Below are positions 14,314 through 23,323 of a stretch of 64,000 nucleotides of DNA, in pieces; within the stretch, counting starts at the first letter, position 1; each line of letters starts with the position of its first letter. Position numbers and translations under genes: made by a program. The notes beneath the pieces were generated by a model that ran no database searches, had not been told where the DNA came from, and was given only the letters and a program-made list of their open reading frames with translations. The DNA comes from Actinomadura_C alba. Its GTDB lineage: Bacteria; Actinomycetota; Actinomycetes; Streptosporangiales; Streptosporangiaceae. Location of the stretch: NCBI RefSeq assembly GCF_039530285.1, contig NZ_BAAAOK010000015.1:248001-312000 (forward strand), read 5' to 3'.

Positions 14314-16260
14314 ATGGACACGACGGTTGCTGATCCACTCGTCGGGCAGGTGCTCGACGGGCGCTACCGCATTGAGTCGCGGATCGCTCGTGGGGGTATG
14401 GCGACCGTCTACCTGAGCAAGGATCTCAAGCTCGACCGGCCCATCGCGCTCAAGGTCATGCACGCTGGCCTCGCCCAGGACGACGACTTCGTCCACCGGT
14501 TCATCGGCGAGGCGAAGTCCGCCGCGGCGCTGTCGCACCCCAACGTGGTCGCCGTCTATGACCAGGGAACCGACCGCCAGTACGTCTTCCTCGCGATGGA
14601 GTACGTACCCGGCCGCACCCTGCGCGATCTGCTGACCGAGCGGGGCAGGCTCGGCCCACGGCACGCGCTCGAGATCATGCAGCCGGTGCTGGCGGCCCTC
14701 GGCGCGGCCCATCGCGCCGGCCTCGTGCACCGTGACGTCAAACCCGAGAACGTGCTCCTCACGGGCGACGGACAGGTCAAGGTGGCCGACTTCGGCCTTG
14801 CCCGCGCCGAGTCGGCGAGCAAGCAGACCAAGACCGGAATGATCATCGGTACGGTCGGTTACCTGGCTCCCGAGCAGGTTCTGTCGGGGCACGCGGACGT
14901 GCGTTCCGACGTCTACGCGGCCGGGGTCATGCTGTTCGAGCTGCTCACCGGCCGGCAGCCGCACCAGGGCGAGACGCCTCTCGCCGTCGCCTACAAGCAC
15001 GTCAACGAGGTCGTGCCCCTGCCGTCCAGCGTCACGCCCGGCATTCCGCCGCAGCTCGACGCCCTGGTCGCGATGGCGACGAGTCACGACCCCGCCCGCC
15101 GCCCTCCGGACGCGGGGCGGTTCCTCGCCGCCGTGGCCGACACGCACCGCAATCTGCCGCCGAACATCGACGAGATGGCCGCGAACGCCACCTCGGTGCT
15201 GCAGAGCGGGCCACCGGCGCCCACGCGGCCGCCCGTCGGGGCCGGAATGCGCACGAGCGTCATCCCGCTCGGCGCGATGCCGCAGGAGTCCACGCCGCGG
15301 GCGCCCTTCCTCGACCGGCTGATCGACTTCATCACCGGACGGTTCGTGCTCATCGCGCTGGGTGTCATCGCCGTGGTGGTCATCGGCTGGGCGGTCTGGT
15401 ATCAGACCGCCGGCCAGTACGCCAAGGTTCCGCGGGACATCGTCGGGATGTCGGCCGAGCAGGCCCGCACGCGGCTGACCGAGGAGGGCATCGACTTCAA
15501 GCGCGGCACCGCCGTCTACTCCGACAAGGTCAAGAGGAATCACGTCGTCTCCGCCGAGCCGGCGCCCGGTGAGCGGGTCAAGCAGGGCCAGGTCATCACG
15601 ATCGTCCTGTCCAAGGGCCGCCAGCCGATCCCGGTTCCCGACGTGACCGGAAAGTCGCTCGACGAGGCCAAGAAGGTCCTGGAGGACAACGGCTTCACCA
15701 CCGGCGACGTTACGAGGGCGCCCTCGTCCACCGTGCTCAAGGACGCGGTCGTGCGGACCGACCCCAAGGCCGGGGACCGGCAGTCGCCCGACGAGCCCGT
15801 GGGCATCGTGCTGAGCAACGGCGTGGCGTTGCCCAACCTGGTCGGCCAGCCGGGCGACGCCGCCACCAACCAGCTCCGCGCGATGGGCCTCGACGTGAAG
15901 GTCGAGGAGCAGCAGGATCCGAGCAAGCCGCCCGGCACGGTGCTGAACCAGAACCCGCCCCCCGGCACCGCGGTCTCCCGCGGCGACGACGTGACACTGT
16001 ACGTGAACAAGCAGGACAACTGCTTCCTGCCACAGATCAATCCGCTCTGCCCGCCCACGAACGGCCAGGAGATGCTGGCGGTCCCCAGCACCGTCGGCAA
16101 GAGCGTCGACGAGGCCAAGGGGATGCTCGAGGGCGCCGGATTCCAAGTCGACATGAAGAAGGCCCCGGGCCGTGGGGACGACGAGGGCGATCAGGTGCTG
16201 TTCCAGAACCCACCGGGCGGCAACGCACCCCGTGGCTCCGTCGTCACCATCTGGCGCTGA
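14314..16260 (+). CDS. PASTA-domain Ser/Thr protein kinase (PknB/PknL-type)
   Basis: 648 residues. Kinase domain 15-275: P-loop RGGMATVYL at 27-34, ATP-binding K47, catalytic HRDVKPEN at 139-146, DFG at 159-161, an activation loop with Ser/Thr, and YLAPE. A Pro-rich juxtamembrane linker leads to one membrane helix (about 343-363). Four extracellular PASTA repeats follow, each with a DEA or AEQA-type signature; a Cys-containing linker (NCFLPQINPLC) separates the third and fourth. PASTA repeats bind muropeptides or lipid II, so it likely senses cell-wall state and controls growth and division. The mRNA looks leaderless. An Rv2175c-like protein, substrate of PknL in Mycobacterium tuberculosis, is encoded nearby at 20866. 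Confidence 0.96.
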   Translation: MDTTVADPLVGQVLDGRYRIESRIARGGMATVYLSKDLKLDRPIALKVMHAGLAQDDDFVHRFIGEAKSAAALSHPNVVAVYDQGTDRQYVFLAMEYVPGRTLRDLLTERGRLGPRHALEIMQPVLAALGAAHRAGLVHRDVKPENVLLTGDGQVKVADFGLARAESASKQTKTGMIIGTVGYLAPEQVLSGHADVRSDVYAAGVMLFELLTGRQPHQGETPLAVAYKHVNEVVPLPSSVTPGIPPQLDALVAMATSHDPARRPPDAGRFLAAVADTHRNLPPNIDEMAANATSVLQSGPPAPTRPPVGAGMRTSVIPLGAMPQESTPRAPFLDRLIDFITGRFVLIALGVIAVVVIGWAVWYQTAGQYAKVPRDIVGMSAEQARTRLTEEGIDFKRGTAVYSDKVKRNHVVSAEPAPGERVKQGQVITIVLSKGRQPIPVPDVTGKSLDEAKKVLEDNGFTTGDVTRAPSSTVLKDAVVRTDPKAGDRQSPDEPVGIVLSNGVALPNLVGQPGDAATNQLRAMGLDVKVEEQQDPSKPPGTVLNQNPPPGTAVSRGDDVTLYVNKQDNCFLPQINPLCPPTNGQEMLAVPSTVGKSVDEAKGMLEGAGFQVDMKKAPGRGDDEGDQVLFQNPPGGNAPRGSVVTIWR

Positions 16261-16304
16261 CCGGTCGCCGAGCGTTCCACGGTCGCCAGTAAGCTGGTTC
16301 GTCT

Positions 16305-17174
16305 ATGACTTCTCGTGAGCAGAGCCCGATCGGTGCGCATGTCCCCGTCGCCGGGGGGCTGGCCACCGGGGGGCTGAAGTACGCCGCCGAGATCGGCGCC
16401 GAGGTCGTCCAGGTGTTCGTGTCCAACCCGCGCGGATGGGCGCTCACCACCGGCAAGGCGGCCGAGGACGCCCGGCTCCGCGACAGCGGTGTCCCGGTCT
16501 ACGTCCACGCCAACTACCTGATCAATTTCGGTTCGCCCAACGCCGACACGCTCGGCAGGTCGGTCGAGTCGGTCCGGCACGCGCTGCTGCGCGGACGCGA
16601 GGTCGGCGCCCGGGGTGTCGTCGTGCACACGGGTTCAGCGGTCAGCCAGTCCTATGAGGACGCCATGGCGCAGGTCGGCCGGCATCTGCTGCCGCTGCTG
16701 GACGAGATCCCCGACGACGGTCCGGACCTGCTGCTGGAGCCCATGGCCGGGCAGGCGCACATGCTCTGCGCCACCGTGCAGCAGCTGGGTCCCTACTTCG
16801 AGGCGCTGGAGCACCACCCGAGGATCGGGGTGTGCCTCGACACCTGCCACGCCTTCGCGGCCGGGCACGATCTAACCGCCGAGGGCGGTGTCGCGGCGGT
16901 TCTCGAGGCGCTCGTCGCCACCGTCGGCGCGGGCCGGCTGAAGCTGATCCACGCCAACGACTCCAAGGACCCGTGCGGATCGGGGCGGGACCGGCACGAG
17001 AACATCGGCGCGGGTCTCATGGGCGAGCGACCGTTCGCCGAGCTCTTCGCCGACCCGCGGGCCGCCGGAGTGCCCTTCATCATCGAGACCCCCGGCCGTT
17101 CCGCGGAGCCGCACCGAGCGGACGTCGACGTCCTCAAGCGGCTCCGTGGGGTGCCTGCACCGGTCGCCGGGTGA
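16305..17174 (+). CDS. nfo: Deoxyribonuclease IV (AP endonuclease, Nfo family)
   Basis: 289 residues. Endonuclease IV cuts DNA at abasic sites in base-excision repair using a three-zinc TIM-barrel site. Visible: IGAHVPVAGGL with the first His, VYVHANYLINFGSP, VVVHTGS, LLLEPMAGQ, IGVCLDTCHAFAAGHD, LIHANDSKDPCGSGRDRHENIGAG, here split for reading, and FIIETPG. All zinc ligands of the family seem retained. TAAGCT (16290-16295) lies nine bases before ATG 16305 and there is no Shine-Dalgarno, so the transcript may be leaderless or nearly so. Confidence 0.94.
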   Translation: MTSREQSPIGAHVPVAGGLATGGLKYAAEIGAEVVQVFVSNPRGWALTTGKAAEDARLRDSGVPVYVHANYLINFGSPNADTLGRSVESVRHALLRGREVGARGVVVHTGSAVSQSYEDAMAQVGRHLLPLLDEIPDDGPDLLLEPMAGQAHMLCATVQQLGPYFEALEHHPRIGVCLDTCHAFAAGHDLTAEGGVAAVLEALVATVGAGRLKLIHANDSKDPCGSGRDRHENIGAGLMGERPFAELFADPRAAGVPFIIETPGRSAEPHRADVDVLKRLRGVPAPVAG

Positions 17175-17235
17175 CCAGACCGGCCGGGAGCGGTCCAGGT
17201 GGGGCCCAGAGGGCGGTCTGGGCCCGTGCGGCGGT

Positions 17236-18075
17236 CTAGGCGGTACTGAGCCCCTGCCACGGCGAGGACGCCTGGGCGTAGCGTCGCTTGGGGATCCGCC
17301 CGGCGAGCCGCGCCAGCCGGCCGGCCTCGACGGCGTGCCGCATCGCGGCGGCCATGCGCGCCGGGGCCTGGGCGCGCGTGACGGCGGTGGCCAGCAGTAC
17401 CGCGTCACAGCCGAGTTCCATGGCCAGCGCCGCGTCGCTGGCGGTGCCGATGCCCGCGTCGAGCACGACCGGCACCCCGGCCTGCTCGACGATCAGCTCG
17501 ATGTTGTGCGGGTTGCGGATGCCGAGCCCGGAGCCGATGGGGGAGCCGAGCGGCATGACCGCCGCACAGCCGATCTGCTCCAGCCGGCGGGCCAGCACCG
17601 GGTCGTCGTTGGTGTACGGCAGCACGATGAACCCGTTGTCGACCAGCTGCTCCGCCGCGTCCACGAGCTCGATCGGGTCCGGCAGCAGCGTGCGCTCGTC
17701 GGCGATCACCTCCAGCTTGACCCAGGAGGTGCCGAGCGCCTCGCGGGCGAGTTTGGCGGTGAGCACGGCCTCGCCCGCCGTGAAGCAGCCGGCGGTGTTC
17801 GGCAGCACCGTGATGTCGCGGCGGCGCAGGACGTCGAGCACCGAGCCCTGCACCGACGGGTCGACGCGGCGCATCGCGACCGTGGTCAGCCGGGTGCCCG
17901 ACGCGACGAGCGCATCCTCCAGCGTCCGCATGCTCGGCGCCCCACCCGTGCCCATGATGAGCCGGGAACCGAACGTCTCACCCGCGATGACGAACGGATC
18001 GGAGTCCGCGAGCGGGTCCGCTCGTACTGCCGTGCCGGTCTCGTTCACGCGTCGCTCATCCTCCCGCTGGATCAC
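17236..18075 (-). CDS. thiG: Thiazole synthase ThiG
   Basis: 279 residues from GTG 18075. ThiG forms the thiazole phosphate ring from deoxyxylulose 5-phosphate, dehydroglycine and ThiS thiocarboxylate. Motifs: FGSRLIMGTGG, RLTTVAMRRVDP, LPNTAGCFTAGEAV, VKLEVIADE with the Schiff-base Lys, VMPLGSPIGSGLG, VPVVLDAGIGTASDAA. The first ~22 residues are a non-conserved extension, so a later start is possible. It follows thiS with a 3-nt gap and is the last gene of the riboswitch-controlled thiO-S-G operon. Confidence 0.96.
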   Translation of the reverse strand: MIQREDERRVNETGTAVRADPLADSDPFVIAGETFGSRLIMGTGGAPSMRTLEDALVASGTRLTTVAMRRVDPSVQGSVLDVLRRRDITVLPNTAGCFTAGEAVLTAKLAREALGTSWVKLEVIADERTLLPDPIELVDAAEQLVDNGFIVLPYTNDDPVLARRLEQIGCAAVMPLGSPIGSGLGIRNPHNIELIVEQAGVPVVLDAGIGTASDAALAMELGCDAVLLATAVTRAQAPARMAAAMRHAVEAGRLARLAGRIPKRRYAQASSPWQGLSTA

Positions 18076-18078
18076 TTG

Positions 18079-18279
18079 TCAGCCTCCCTGCACCGCGGTC
18101 AGGACCTCGAGCCGGTCCGCCTCGCGCAGTGGCGTCGCCGTCCACTCCGCTCGCCGTACGACCTCGTCGTTCAGCGCGACCGCGATCCCGGTCGTCGCGG
18201 ACGTCACGTCCCCGACGACGCTGGCCACCGTCGCGTCCTCCGGGACCTCACGCGGGTCGCCGTTGACGATCACTTTCAC
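18079..18279 (-). CDS. thiS: Sulfur carrier protein ThiS
   Basis: 66 residues from GTG 18279, overlapping the thiO stop. A ubiquitin-fold protein whose C-terminal Gly-Gly is converted to a thiocarboxylate that donates sulfur to thiazole. The sequence VIVNGDPREVPEDATVASVV opens the fold and the end AVQGG is intact. No adenylating ThiF is encoded in the operon here, so ThiF/MoeB must come from elsewhere in the genome. Confidence 0.95.
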   Translation of the reverse strand: MKVIVNGDPREVPEDATVASVVGDVTSATTGIAVALNDEVVRRAEWTATPLREADRLEVLTAVQGG

Positions 18280-19403
18280 GCGGGGATCTCCTTCGCGAAC
18301 CGCTCCGGGGTGAACGCCCTGACGACGTCCGGGACCTCCCCGGTGGTGAGTGCCTCGCTCACGACGTCGCCGGTCACCGGGGCGAGCAGTATCCCGTTGC
18401 GGAAGTGGCCGGTCGCGAGCAGGAGGCCGGGCAGGGCGGCCGGCCCGAGGACGGGGGCGTTGTCCGGCGACCCCGGGCGCAGCCCGGCGCACACTTCCGC
18501 GAACTCCAGTTCGGTGATGCCGGGGATCAGCTCGCGGGCGTCCCGCAGCAGCTCCCAGAGCCCGCCCGCGGTGACCGTCGTGTCATAGCCCAGCTCTTCC
18601 TGCGTGGCTCCGATCACGATCTCACCGTCCGACCTCGGCACCACATAGATCGACGACCCCTTCACCACGCCCCGGACGGTCCGGGTCAGGAACGGCACGC
18701 GCGTGCGCAGGCGCACCACCTGGCCCTTGACCGGGCGGATCACCGGTACGACGTCCGGCGGCAGGCCCGCCAGCCGATGCGTCCAGGCTCCGGTGGCGAG
18801 CACGACCTGGTCGGCGCGCACGTCGTCGCCGGCCTCCGTGCGCACGCCCACGGCACGGCCGGCCTCGACGAGAACACGTGTCACGCGCCGCCGTACGAGC
18901 CGGGCTCCGGCGCGCTCGACCGCAGCGAGCAGTGCGGCGGTCAGGCGGCGCGGATCGATCGATCCGTTGCGCTCGGCGAGCAGCCCACCGCGTACGGACG
19001 GGGCGAGCATCGGTTCCAGCCGGCGGCACTCGCGGCCGCTGAGGGGGGTGGCCGGTAGCCCGAGCGTCTCCTGGAAGCGCCGCAGATCGTCCAGGAAGGC
19101 CAGGTCGTCGCTGTCGAAGGCGACCTGGACGGTGTCCTCGTCACGGTAACCGGTGTCGTGGCCGGTCAGCTCCTCGAGTTCCGCGACGAAGGCCGAATAA
19201 CGGTCCCGGGAGGCGATCCCGAGGCGCAGCAGCTCTTCCTCGCCGTAGGCGAGTTCGCCGACCGGGGCCAGCATCCCCGCCGCCACATACGACGCCTCGC
19301 TCGCCGGGCGCGGGTCGACGATGGTGACGTCCAGGCCGCGTTGCGCGGACCGCCAGGCGATGGCCAGCCCGATGACCCCGGCTCCGACGATCACCACGTC
19401 CAT
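18276..19403 (-). CDS. thiO: Glycine oxidase ThiO
   Basis: 375 residues; FAD enzyme oxidising glycine to the imine used by ThiG under aerobic conditions. N-terminal dinucleotide-binding motif VVIVGAGVIGLAIAWRSA, then GMLAPVGE, VVLATGAWTHRLAGL, and the C-terminal LRPGSPDNAPVLG and GHFRNGILLAPVTGD of the DAO family. ATG 19403 follows a TPP riboswitch directly. First gene of the operon; its stop overlaps the thiS start by 4 nt. Confidence 0.95.
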   Translation of the reverse strand: MDVVIVGAGVIGLAIAWRSAQRGLDVTIVDPRPASEASYVAAGMLAPVGELAYGEEELLRLGIASRDRYSAFVAELEELTGHDTGYRDEDTVQVAFDSDDLAFLDDLRRFQETLGLPATPLSGRECRRLEPMLAPSVRGGLLAERNGSIDPRRLTAALLAAVERAGARLVRRRVTRVLVEAGRAVGVRTEAGDDVRADQVVLATGAWTHRLAGLPPDVVPVIRPVKGQVVRLRTRVPFLTRTVRGVVKGSSIYVVPRSDGEIVIGATQEELGYDTTVTAGGLWELLRDARELIPGITELEFAEVCAGLRPGSPDNAPVLGPAALPGLLLATGHFRNGILLAPVTGDVVSEALTTGEVPDVVRAFTPERFAKEIPA

Positions 19404-19406
19404 GTG

Positions 19407-19500
19407 AGCGCTCCCTTCGCCGGCATGATCCGGATCAGGTCGTGGCGGTCGGCGGCCCGATCAGCCGCCCTCTCAGCCCGGTCGTACCGGACTCCCGCGC
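19407..19500 (-). promoter_or_regulatory. TPP riboswitch (THI element)
   Basis: On the minus strand, AGCGC (19496-19500) and GCGCT (19407-19411) close the P1 stem. Inside are the conserved CTGAGAGGG (from about 19476) and ACCTGATCCGGATCATGCC, then GCGAAGGGAG just before the thiO ATG. The P1 3' strand contains the likely ribosome site GGGAG, so TPP binding probably blocks translation. Confidence 0.95.
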
Positions 19501-19627
19501 TTTGTCCCCTTCAGCCTAGCCCGCCCGCGACCTTCGTGCCGCCCGGCGCGGGCTGTTCCAAGCGGCCCGCCGCCGGGACCGCGTTGCCCACCGGACCCGC
19601 CGCGACGGAGGCATCCGACCCGGGTAC

Positions 19628-19633
19628 TACAGT
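19628..19633 (+). promoter_or_regulatory. Leaderless -10 box of the flavoprotein reductase gene
   Basis: TACAGT, seven bases (GCGGGGC), ATG 19641. Confidence 0.5.
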
Positions 19634-19640
19634 GCGGGGC

Positions 19641-20828
19641 ATGGACAGGGTGATCATCGTCGGCGCCGGCCTGGCGGGCGTGCGTGCTGCGGAGGCGCTG
19701 CGGGCGAGGGGGTACGAGGGCGCCCTCACCCTCGTCGGCGCCGAACCGCACCTGCCCTACGACCGGCCGCCGCTGTCCAAGGCGGTCCTCATGGGCCGGG
19801 CCGACGACACGACCGTCGCCGCCGACTGGACGGCTCTGCGGTGCGAGTTGCTCCTCGGTCATCGCGCCACCGGGCTGCGTCTCGACGACGTGCGCGGCGG
19901 CACGGTGGAGACCACGGCCGGCGAGCTGCCCTTCGACGGGCTCGTGATCGCCACGGGGTCGAGCCCCGTGCGGCTGCCCGGTGACGGTTCGCAGCATGTG
20001 CTCCGTACCATCGACGACGCCCGGGCGCTCCGGGCCGGGCTCCGCGAGGGGGCACGGATCGTCCTGGTCGGAGCCGGCTGGATCGGGGCTGAGGTCGCGA
20101 CGGCCGCGGCCGGGGCGGGCTGCGCGGTGACGGTGGTGGAGGCCGCGGACACGCCGCTGGCGGTCGCCGTGGGCCCGGAGATCGGCGCGCGAACGGAGCC
20201 CTGGTACGCCGAGGCCGGCGTCGAGCTGAGGTGCGGTGTGAAGGTGGCCGCGGTCGAAGCGGGCGGGCTGGTCCTCGCGGACGGCGGCCGGGTCGAGGCG
20301 GACGAGATCGTCGTGGGAGTGGGCGTGCGTCCCGAGGTGGGCTGGCTGGCCGGGTCGGGGCTCGACGTCGACGGCGGCGTCGTGGTCGACGGTTCGCTGC
20401 GCACGAACCGGCCGGAGATCGTCGCGGTCGGCGACTGCGCGGCATGGTGGTCGGCCCGGTACGGGCGGCGGCTCCGTGTGGAGCACTGGGACACCGCGCT
20501 CAACGCCCCTGAGACGGCCGCCGCGTCGCTGCTCGGTGAAGAAGCGGTCTACGATCCGGTGCCGTACTTCTGGTCGGAGCAGTTCGGCCGGATGGTGCAG
20601 TACGCCGGTCAGCACCAGGGGGCCGGGCGGCTCGTCTTCCGTGGCGATCCGGAGAAGGCCGAGTGGTCGGCATGCTGGCTCAGCGGCACCCGGCTGTCGG
20701 CGATCGTCACCGTGAACCGGCCCCGTGACCTGGTTCAGGCCCGCCGGCTCATGGCGGCCGGCACCCCGGTGGATCCGGAGGCCCTCGCCGATCCGGAGGT
20801 ACCCGTCCGGAACGCGGTGGGAGCATGA
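19641..20828 (+). CDS. FAD/NAD(P)-dependent oxidoreductase, ferredoxin-reductase-like
   Basis: 395 residues. FAD-binding motif VIIVGAGLAGVRAAEAL at the N-terminus, YDRPPLSKAVLMG, LVIATGSSPVRLPG, then the NAD(P)H site VLVGAGWIGAEVATAAA, FAD-contact VAVGDCAAW and a reductase C-terminal domain starting near PVPYFWSEQFG. Proteins of this type (BenD/RubB/putidaredoxin-reductase family) feed electrons to ferredoxins or rubredoxins, often for P450s or dioxygenases. No such partner is encoded nearby. It is divergent from the thi operon with a leaderless promoter. Confidence 0.92.
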   Translation: MDRVIIVGAGLAGVRAAEALRARGYEGALTLVGAEPHLPYDRPPLSKAVLMGRADDTTVAADWTALRCELLLGHRATGLRLDDVRGGTVETTAGELPFDGLVIATGSSPVRLPGDGSQHVLRTIDDARALRAGLREGARIVLVGAGWIGAEVATAAAGAGCAVTVVEAADTPLAVAVGPEIGARTEPWYAEAGVELRCGVKVAAVEAGGLVLADGGRVEADEIVVGVGVRPEVGWLAGSGLDVDGGVVVDGSLRTNRPEIVAVGDCAAWWSARYGRRLRVEHWDTALNAPETAAASLLGEEAVYDPVPYFWSEQFGRMVQYAGQHQGAGRLVFRGDPEKAEWSACWLSGTRLSAIVTVNRPRDLVQARRLMAAGTPVDPEALADPEVPVRNAVGA

Positions 20829-20865
20829 GGGTTTCAGAAGCGCCCGGCAGTGGTAGGCAGGCTGC

Positions 20866-21249
20866 GTGACGCAGATGCACATTAGTGTTGACAGCATGCT
20901 GGATCCACACACAGATGCCCTGGTGGGGGAGTGGTTCTCCCTTCCCGAGGCGGCCGATCGGCTCGGGATCAACGTGAGCCGGACCAAGCAGCTCCTCCGC
21001 GACCACAAGCTCCTCGGGCTCTCCCGGCACGGCACACATCAGGTGCCCTCCGCGTTCATCCAGGAAGGGCAGGTCCTCAAGGGGCTCCCCGGAACGCTCA
21101 TGCTGCTCTCCGATGCCGGCTACGAGCCGGTGGAGGCTCTCCGGTGGTTGTTCACCCCGGATGACACCCTGCCCGGCAGCCCGGTGCAGGCACTCATCGA
21201 GAACCGCGGAACAGAGGTCCGGCGACGGGCCCAGGCCCTGGCCTTCTAG
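20866..21249 (+). CDS. Rv2175c-family winged-HTH DNA-binding protein
   Basis: 127 residues from GTG 20866; ATG 20874 or 20896 (MLDPHTDALVG) are possible later starts. The helix-turn-helix covers about 25-75 (WFSLPEAADRLGINVSRTKQL). The C-terminal domain has GQVLKGLPGTLMLLSDAGY and EALRWLFTPDDTLPGSP, the signature of Rv2175c. In M. tuberculosis this protein is a PknL substrate whose phosphorylation abolishes DNA binding. The same neighbourhood here encodes Ser/Thr kinases, a prenyl synthase and MetF, as around Rv2172c-Rv2176. Target genes are unknown. Confidence 0.88.
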   Translation: MTQMHISVDSMLDPHTDALVGEWFSLPEAADRLGINVSRTKQLLRDHKLLGLSRHGTHQVPSAFIQEGQVLKGLPGTLMLLSDAGYEPVEALRWLFTPDDTLPGSPVQALIENRGTEVRRRAQALAF

Positions 21250-21275
21250 CGGTACGGAAGGATCCGACTCTCATC

Positions 21276-21995
21276 GTGCCCAAACGCTTGCCGTCGGATC
21301 ACGCCGTCTCGTTGCGGGCCCGGCTCGACCGGGCCCGCCTCTACCTGTGCACCGACGCCAGGGAACGGCAGGGTGACCTGCCGGAGTTCCTCGACGCGGT
21401 GCTCGGCGGTGGCGTCGACATCGTCCAGCTGCGGCAGAAGGGCCTGGAGGCCCGCCAGGAGCTCCGGCATCTGGAGGTCTTCCGCGCCGCGTGCGATCGC
21501 CACGGCGTTCTCCTGGCCGTCAACGACCGGGCCGACGTCGCCCGGGCCATCGGCGCGGACGTCCTGCACCTCGGACAGGACGATCTTCCGGTGCCGTTCG
21601 CCCGCGAGATCGTCGGTCAGGACGTTCTCATCGGCCGGTCCACCCATTCCCCCGAGCAGGCGGCGTTCGCCGCGACGGAGCCGGGGGTCGACTATCTCTG
21701 CGCCGGGCCGGTCTGGCCGACGCCGACCAAGCCGGGCCGCTTCGCGCCCGGTCCCACGCTGCTGGAATACGTGGCGGGCCGCCGCACCGACCGGCCGTGG
21801 TTCGCCATCGGGGGCATCGACCTCAGCCGCCTCGACGAGGTTTTCGCCACCGGTGCCGACCGCATCGTCGTCGTACGGGCGATCACCGAGGCGGACGACC
21901 CGGCGGCGGCGGCGGCCGCTTTCGCGCACCGGCTGCGGCAACACGCCACCACTCTGACCAGCGCGGCGGGTGATGCCGCACAATGGAGCCCATGA
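21276..21995 (+). CDS. thiE: Thiamine phosphate synthase ThiE
   Basis: 239 residues from GTG 21276 with GGAAGGATC upstream. Joins hydroxymethylpyrimidine diphosphate and thiazole phosphate into thiamine phosphate. Motifs: LYLCTDARERQGD, VDIVQLRQKG, VNDRADVARAIGADVLHLGQDDLP (in pieces), IGRSTHSPEQ, YLCAGPVWPTPTKPGR, FAIGGI, VVVRAITEADDP. It completes the pathway begun by the divergent thiO-S-G operon. Its stop overlaps the ATG of a 53-residue protein. Confidence 0.95.
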   Translation: MPKRLPSDHAVSLRARLDRARLYLCTDARERQGDLPEFLDAVLGGGVDIVQLRQKGLEARQELRHLEVFRAACDRHGVLLAVNDRADVARAIGADVLHLGQDDLPVPFAREIVGQDVLIGRSTHSPEQAAFAATEPGVDYLCAGPVWPTPTKPGRFAPGPTLLEYVAGRRTDRPWFAIGGIDLSRLDEVFATGADRIVVVRAITEADDPAAAAAAFAHRLRQHATTLTSAAGDAAQWSP

Positions 21996-22153
21996 CCGTC
22001 TCACCTGACGACGACCGGCCGGTCGAGCTGTCCGACGAGGACCTGGTGATCCTCCCGGACCAGACGCGCGACGACACCGACGAGGGCTGGGGAACCTGGC
22101 GCGGCTCTGCTGAGGACGATCGGCTCCTCGAGGAACGTCCTCCGCACTGGTAG
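21992..22153 (+). CDS. Small acidic protein coupled to thiE
   Basis: 53 residues, ATG overlapping the thiE stop as ATGA. Very acidic (MTVSPDDDRPVELSDEDLVI then LPDQTRDDTDEGW) and ending RLLEERPPHW. No recognisable domain, no signal peptide, no membrane segment. The start-stop overlap and high-GC third-position pattern support translation. Small acidic proteins of this kind occur beside thiE in other actinomycetes as far as I recall, but function is unknown. Could be a protein-protein adaptor for thiamine enzymes (speculative). Confidence 0.65.
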   Translation: MTVSPDDDRPVELSDEDLVILPDQTRDDTDEGWGTWRGSAEDDRLLEERPPHW

Positions 22154-22223
22154 CGGCGATGGCCGGTTCCGCACGGGCCGCCCGGCCCACGGGGTACCGC
22201 CAGTCGCCGCCCGGCACCGTACG

Positions 22224-23150
22224 TCAGCCCGCCGGCATGAGCACACCGAGGACGAATCCGGCCGCGATGACGAGGGCGAGCGCGACCATCATCCTCCAGC
22301 GGTAGGCGGGGATGCGCTTCGGCTTCTTCTTGGGCGCGGGCCGGGCATCGGCACGCAGCGACCGCACCAGCTGCGGAGCCGTGGGCCGCGCCGCCGGATT
22401 CTTGTCGAGGCAGCGCTCCACGAGGTCGCGCAGCGGCCCTTTCAACTCGCCGAGATCGGGTGCCCGCTCGGCGACCCGCCGCATGACGGCGGCGTTGGGT
22501 CCCGAGCCGAACGGAGGGCGGCCGGTCGCGGCGAAGACCATGGTCGCCCCCCACGCGAAGACGTCGGCGGGCGCTCCCACGGGCTCGTCCTCTATCTGCT
22601 CCGGCGACATGTACGCCGGTGTGCCGACGGGGGAGGTGGTCATGGGCGTCACGCTGTCCAGCGCCCGTGCGACGCCGAAATCGATGACCTTGGCGCCGTC
22701 CGGGCCGAGGACGACATTGCCCGGCTTGAAGTCGCGATGCACGATGCCCGCCCGGTGGATGGCGGCCAGCGCGGCGGCGGTGCGCAGGGCCAGGCGGCGC
22801 AGCCGTGCTTTCGCCAGCGGCCCCTCATCATCGACGACCCGCTGAAGCGAGGGGCCGTCCACGAACTCGCTGACGATGTACGGGCGGTCGCCGGTCACCT
22901 CGGCGTCGAGCACGCGCGCGGTGTGGGGGGCGGTGACCCGCCGGGCCGCGTCCGCCTCCCTCACGAAGCGGGTCCTGGCCCGATGACTCGCCGTCACCCC
23001 GCCGCGCAGCAGCTTGACGGTGACCAGTTCGCCCTCGCCCGAGCGGGCGAGGTAGACGACGCCCTGCCCGCCCTCGCCCAGGCGTTCGATCAACGTGTAG
23101 TCGCCCAGACGCTCAGGATCGTCCGGGCCGAGCCTGATGTCGTCTGGCAC
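22224..23150 (-). CDS. Membrane-tethered Ser/Thr protein kinase
   Basis: 308 residues from GTG 23150, GGAG six nt upstream. Kinase domain 15-265: P-loop GEGGQGVVYLA, ATP Lys in VTVKLL, catalytic HRDFKPGN, DFG in VIDFGVARAL, YMSPEQ. A basic stretch (PAPKKKPKRIP) precedes one C-terminal membrane helix (MMVALALVIAAGFVLGVLM) with no extracellular sensor, so it probably responds to partners rather than external ligand. Last gene before the 3' end of thiE's small neighbour on the opposite strand. Confidence 0.93.
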   Translation of the reverse strand: MPDDIRLGPDDPERLGDYTLIERLGEGGQGVVYLARSGEGELVTVKLLRGGVTASHRARTRFVREADAARRVTAPHTARVLDAEVTGDRPYIVSEFVDGPSLQRVVDDEGPLAKARLRRLALRTAAALAAIHRAGIVHRDFKPGNVVLGPDGAKVIDFGVARALDSVTPMTTSPVGTPAYMSPEQIEDEPVGAPADVFAWGATMVFAATGRPPFGSGPNAAVMRRVAERAPDLGELKGPLRDLVERCLDKNPAARPTAPQLVRSLRADARPAPKKKPKRIPAYRWRMMVALALVIAAGFVLGVLMPAG

Positions 23151-23323
23151 TCAATGCTCCGCCGGTGCAGGGAAAGATGTCCCTATTTGTATCGCGCCGC
23201 CCCGACCGACCTGGGGAAAATCCAGCGTTTCATGGCTTCGAAGCTGCTTCGCCGGGCTTCGGCGGGTGAAGATCCGCCGGGCCGAGGTGGGCGGCGGTCC
23301 GTACCGCCGGGCGCTCGGCGGGC

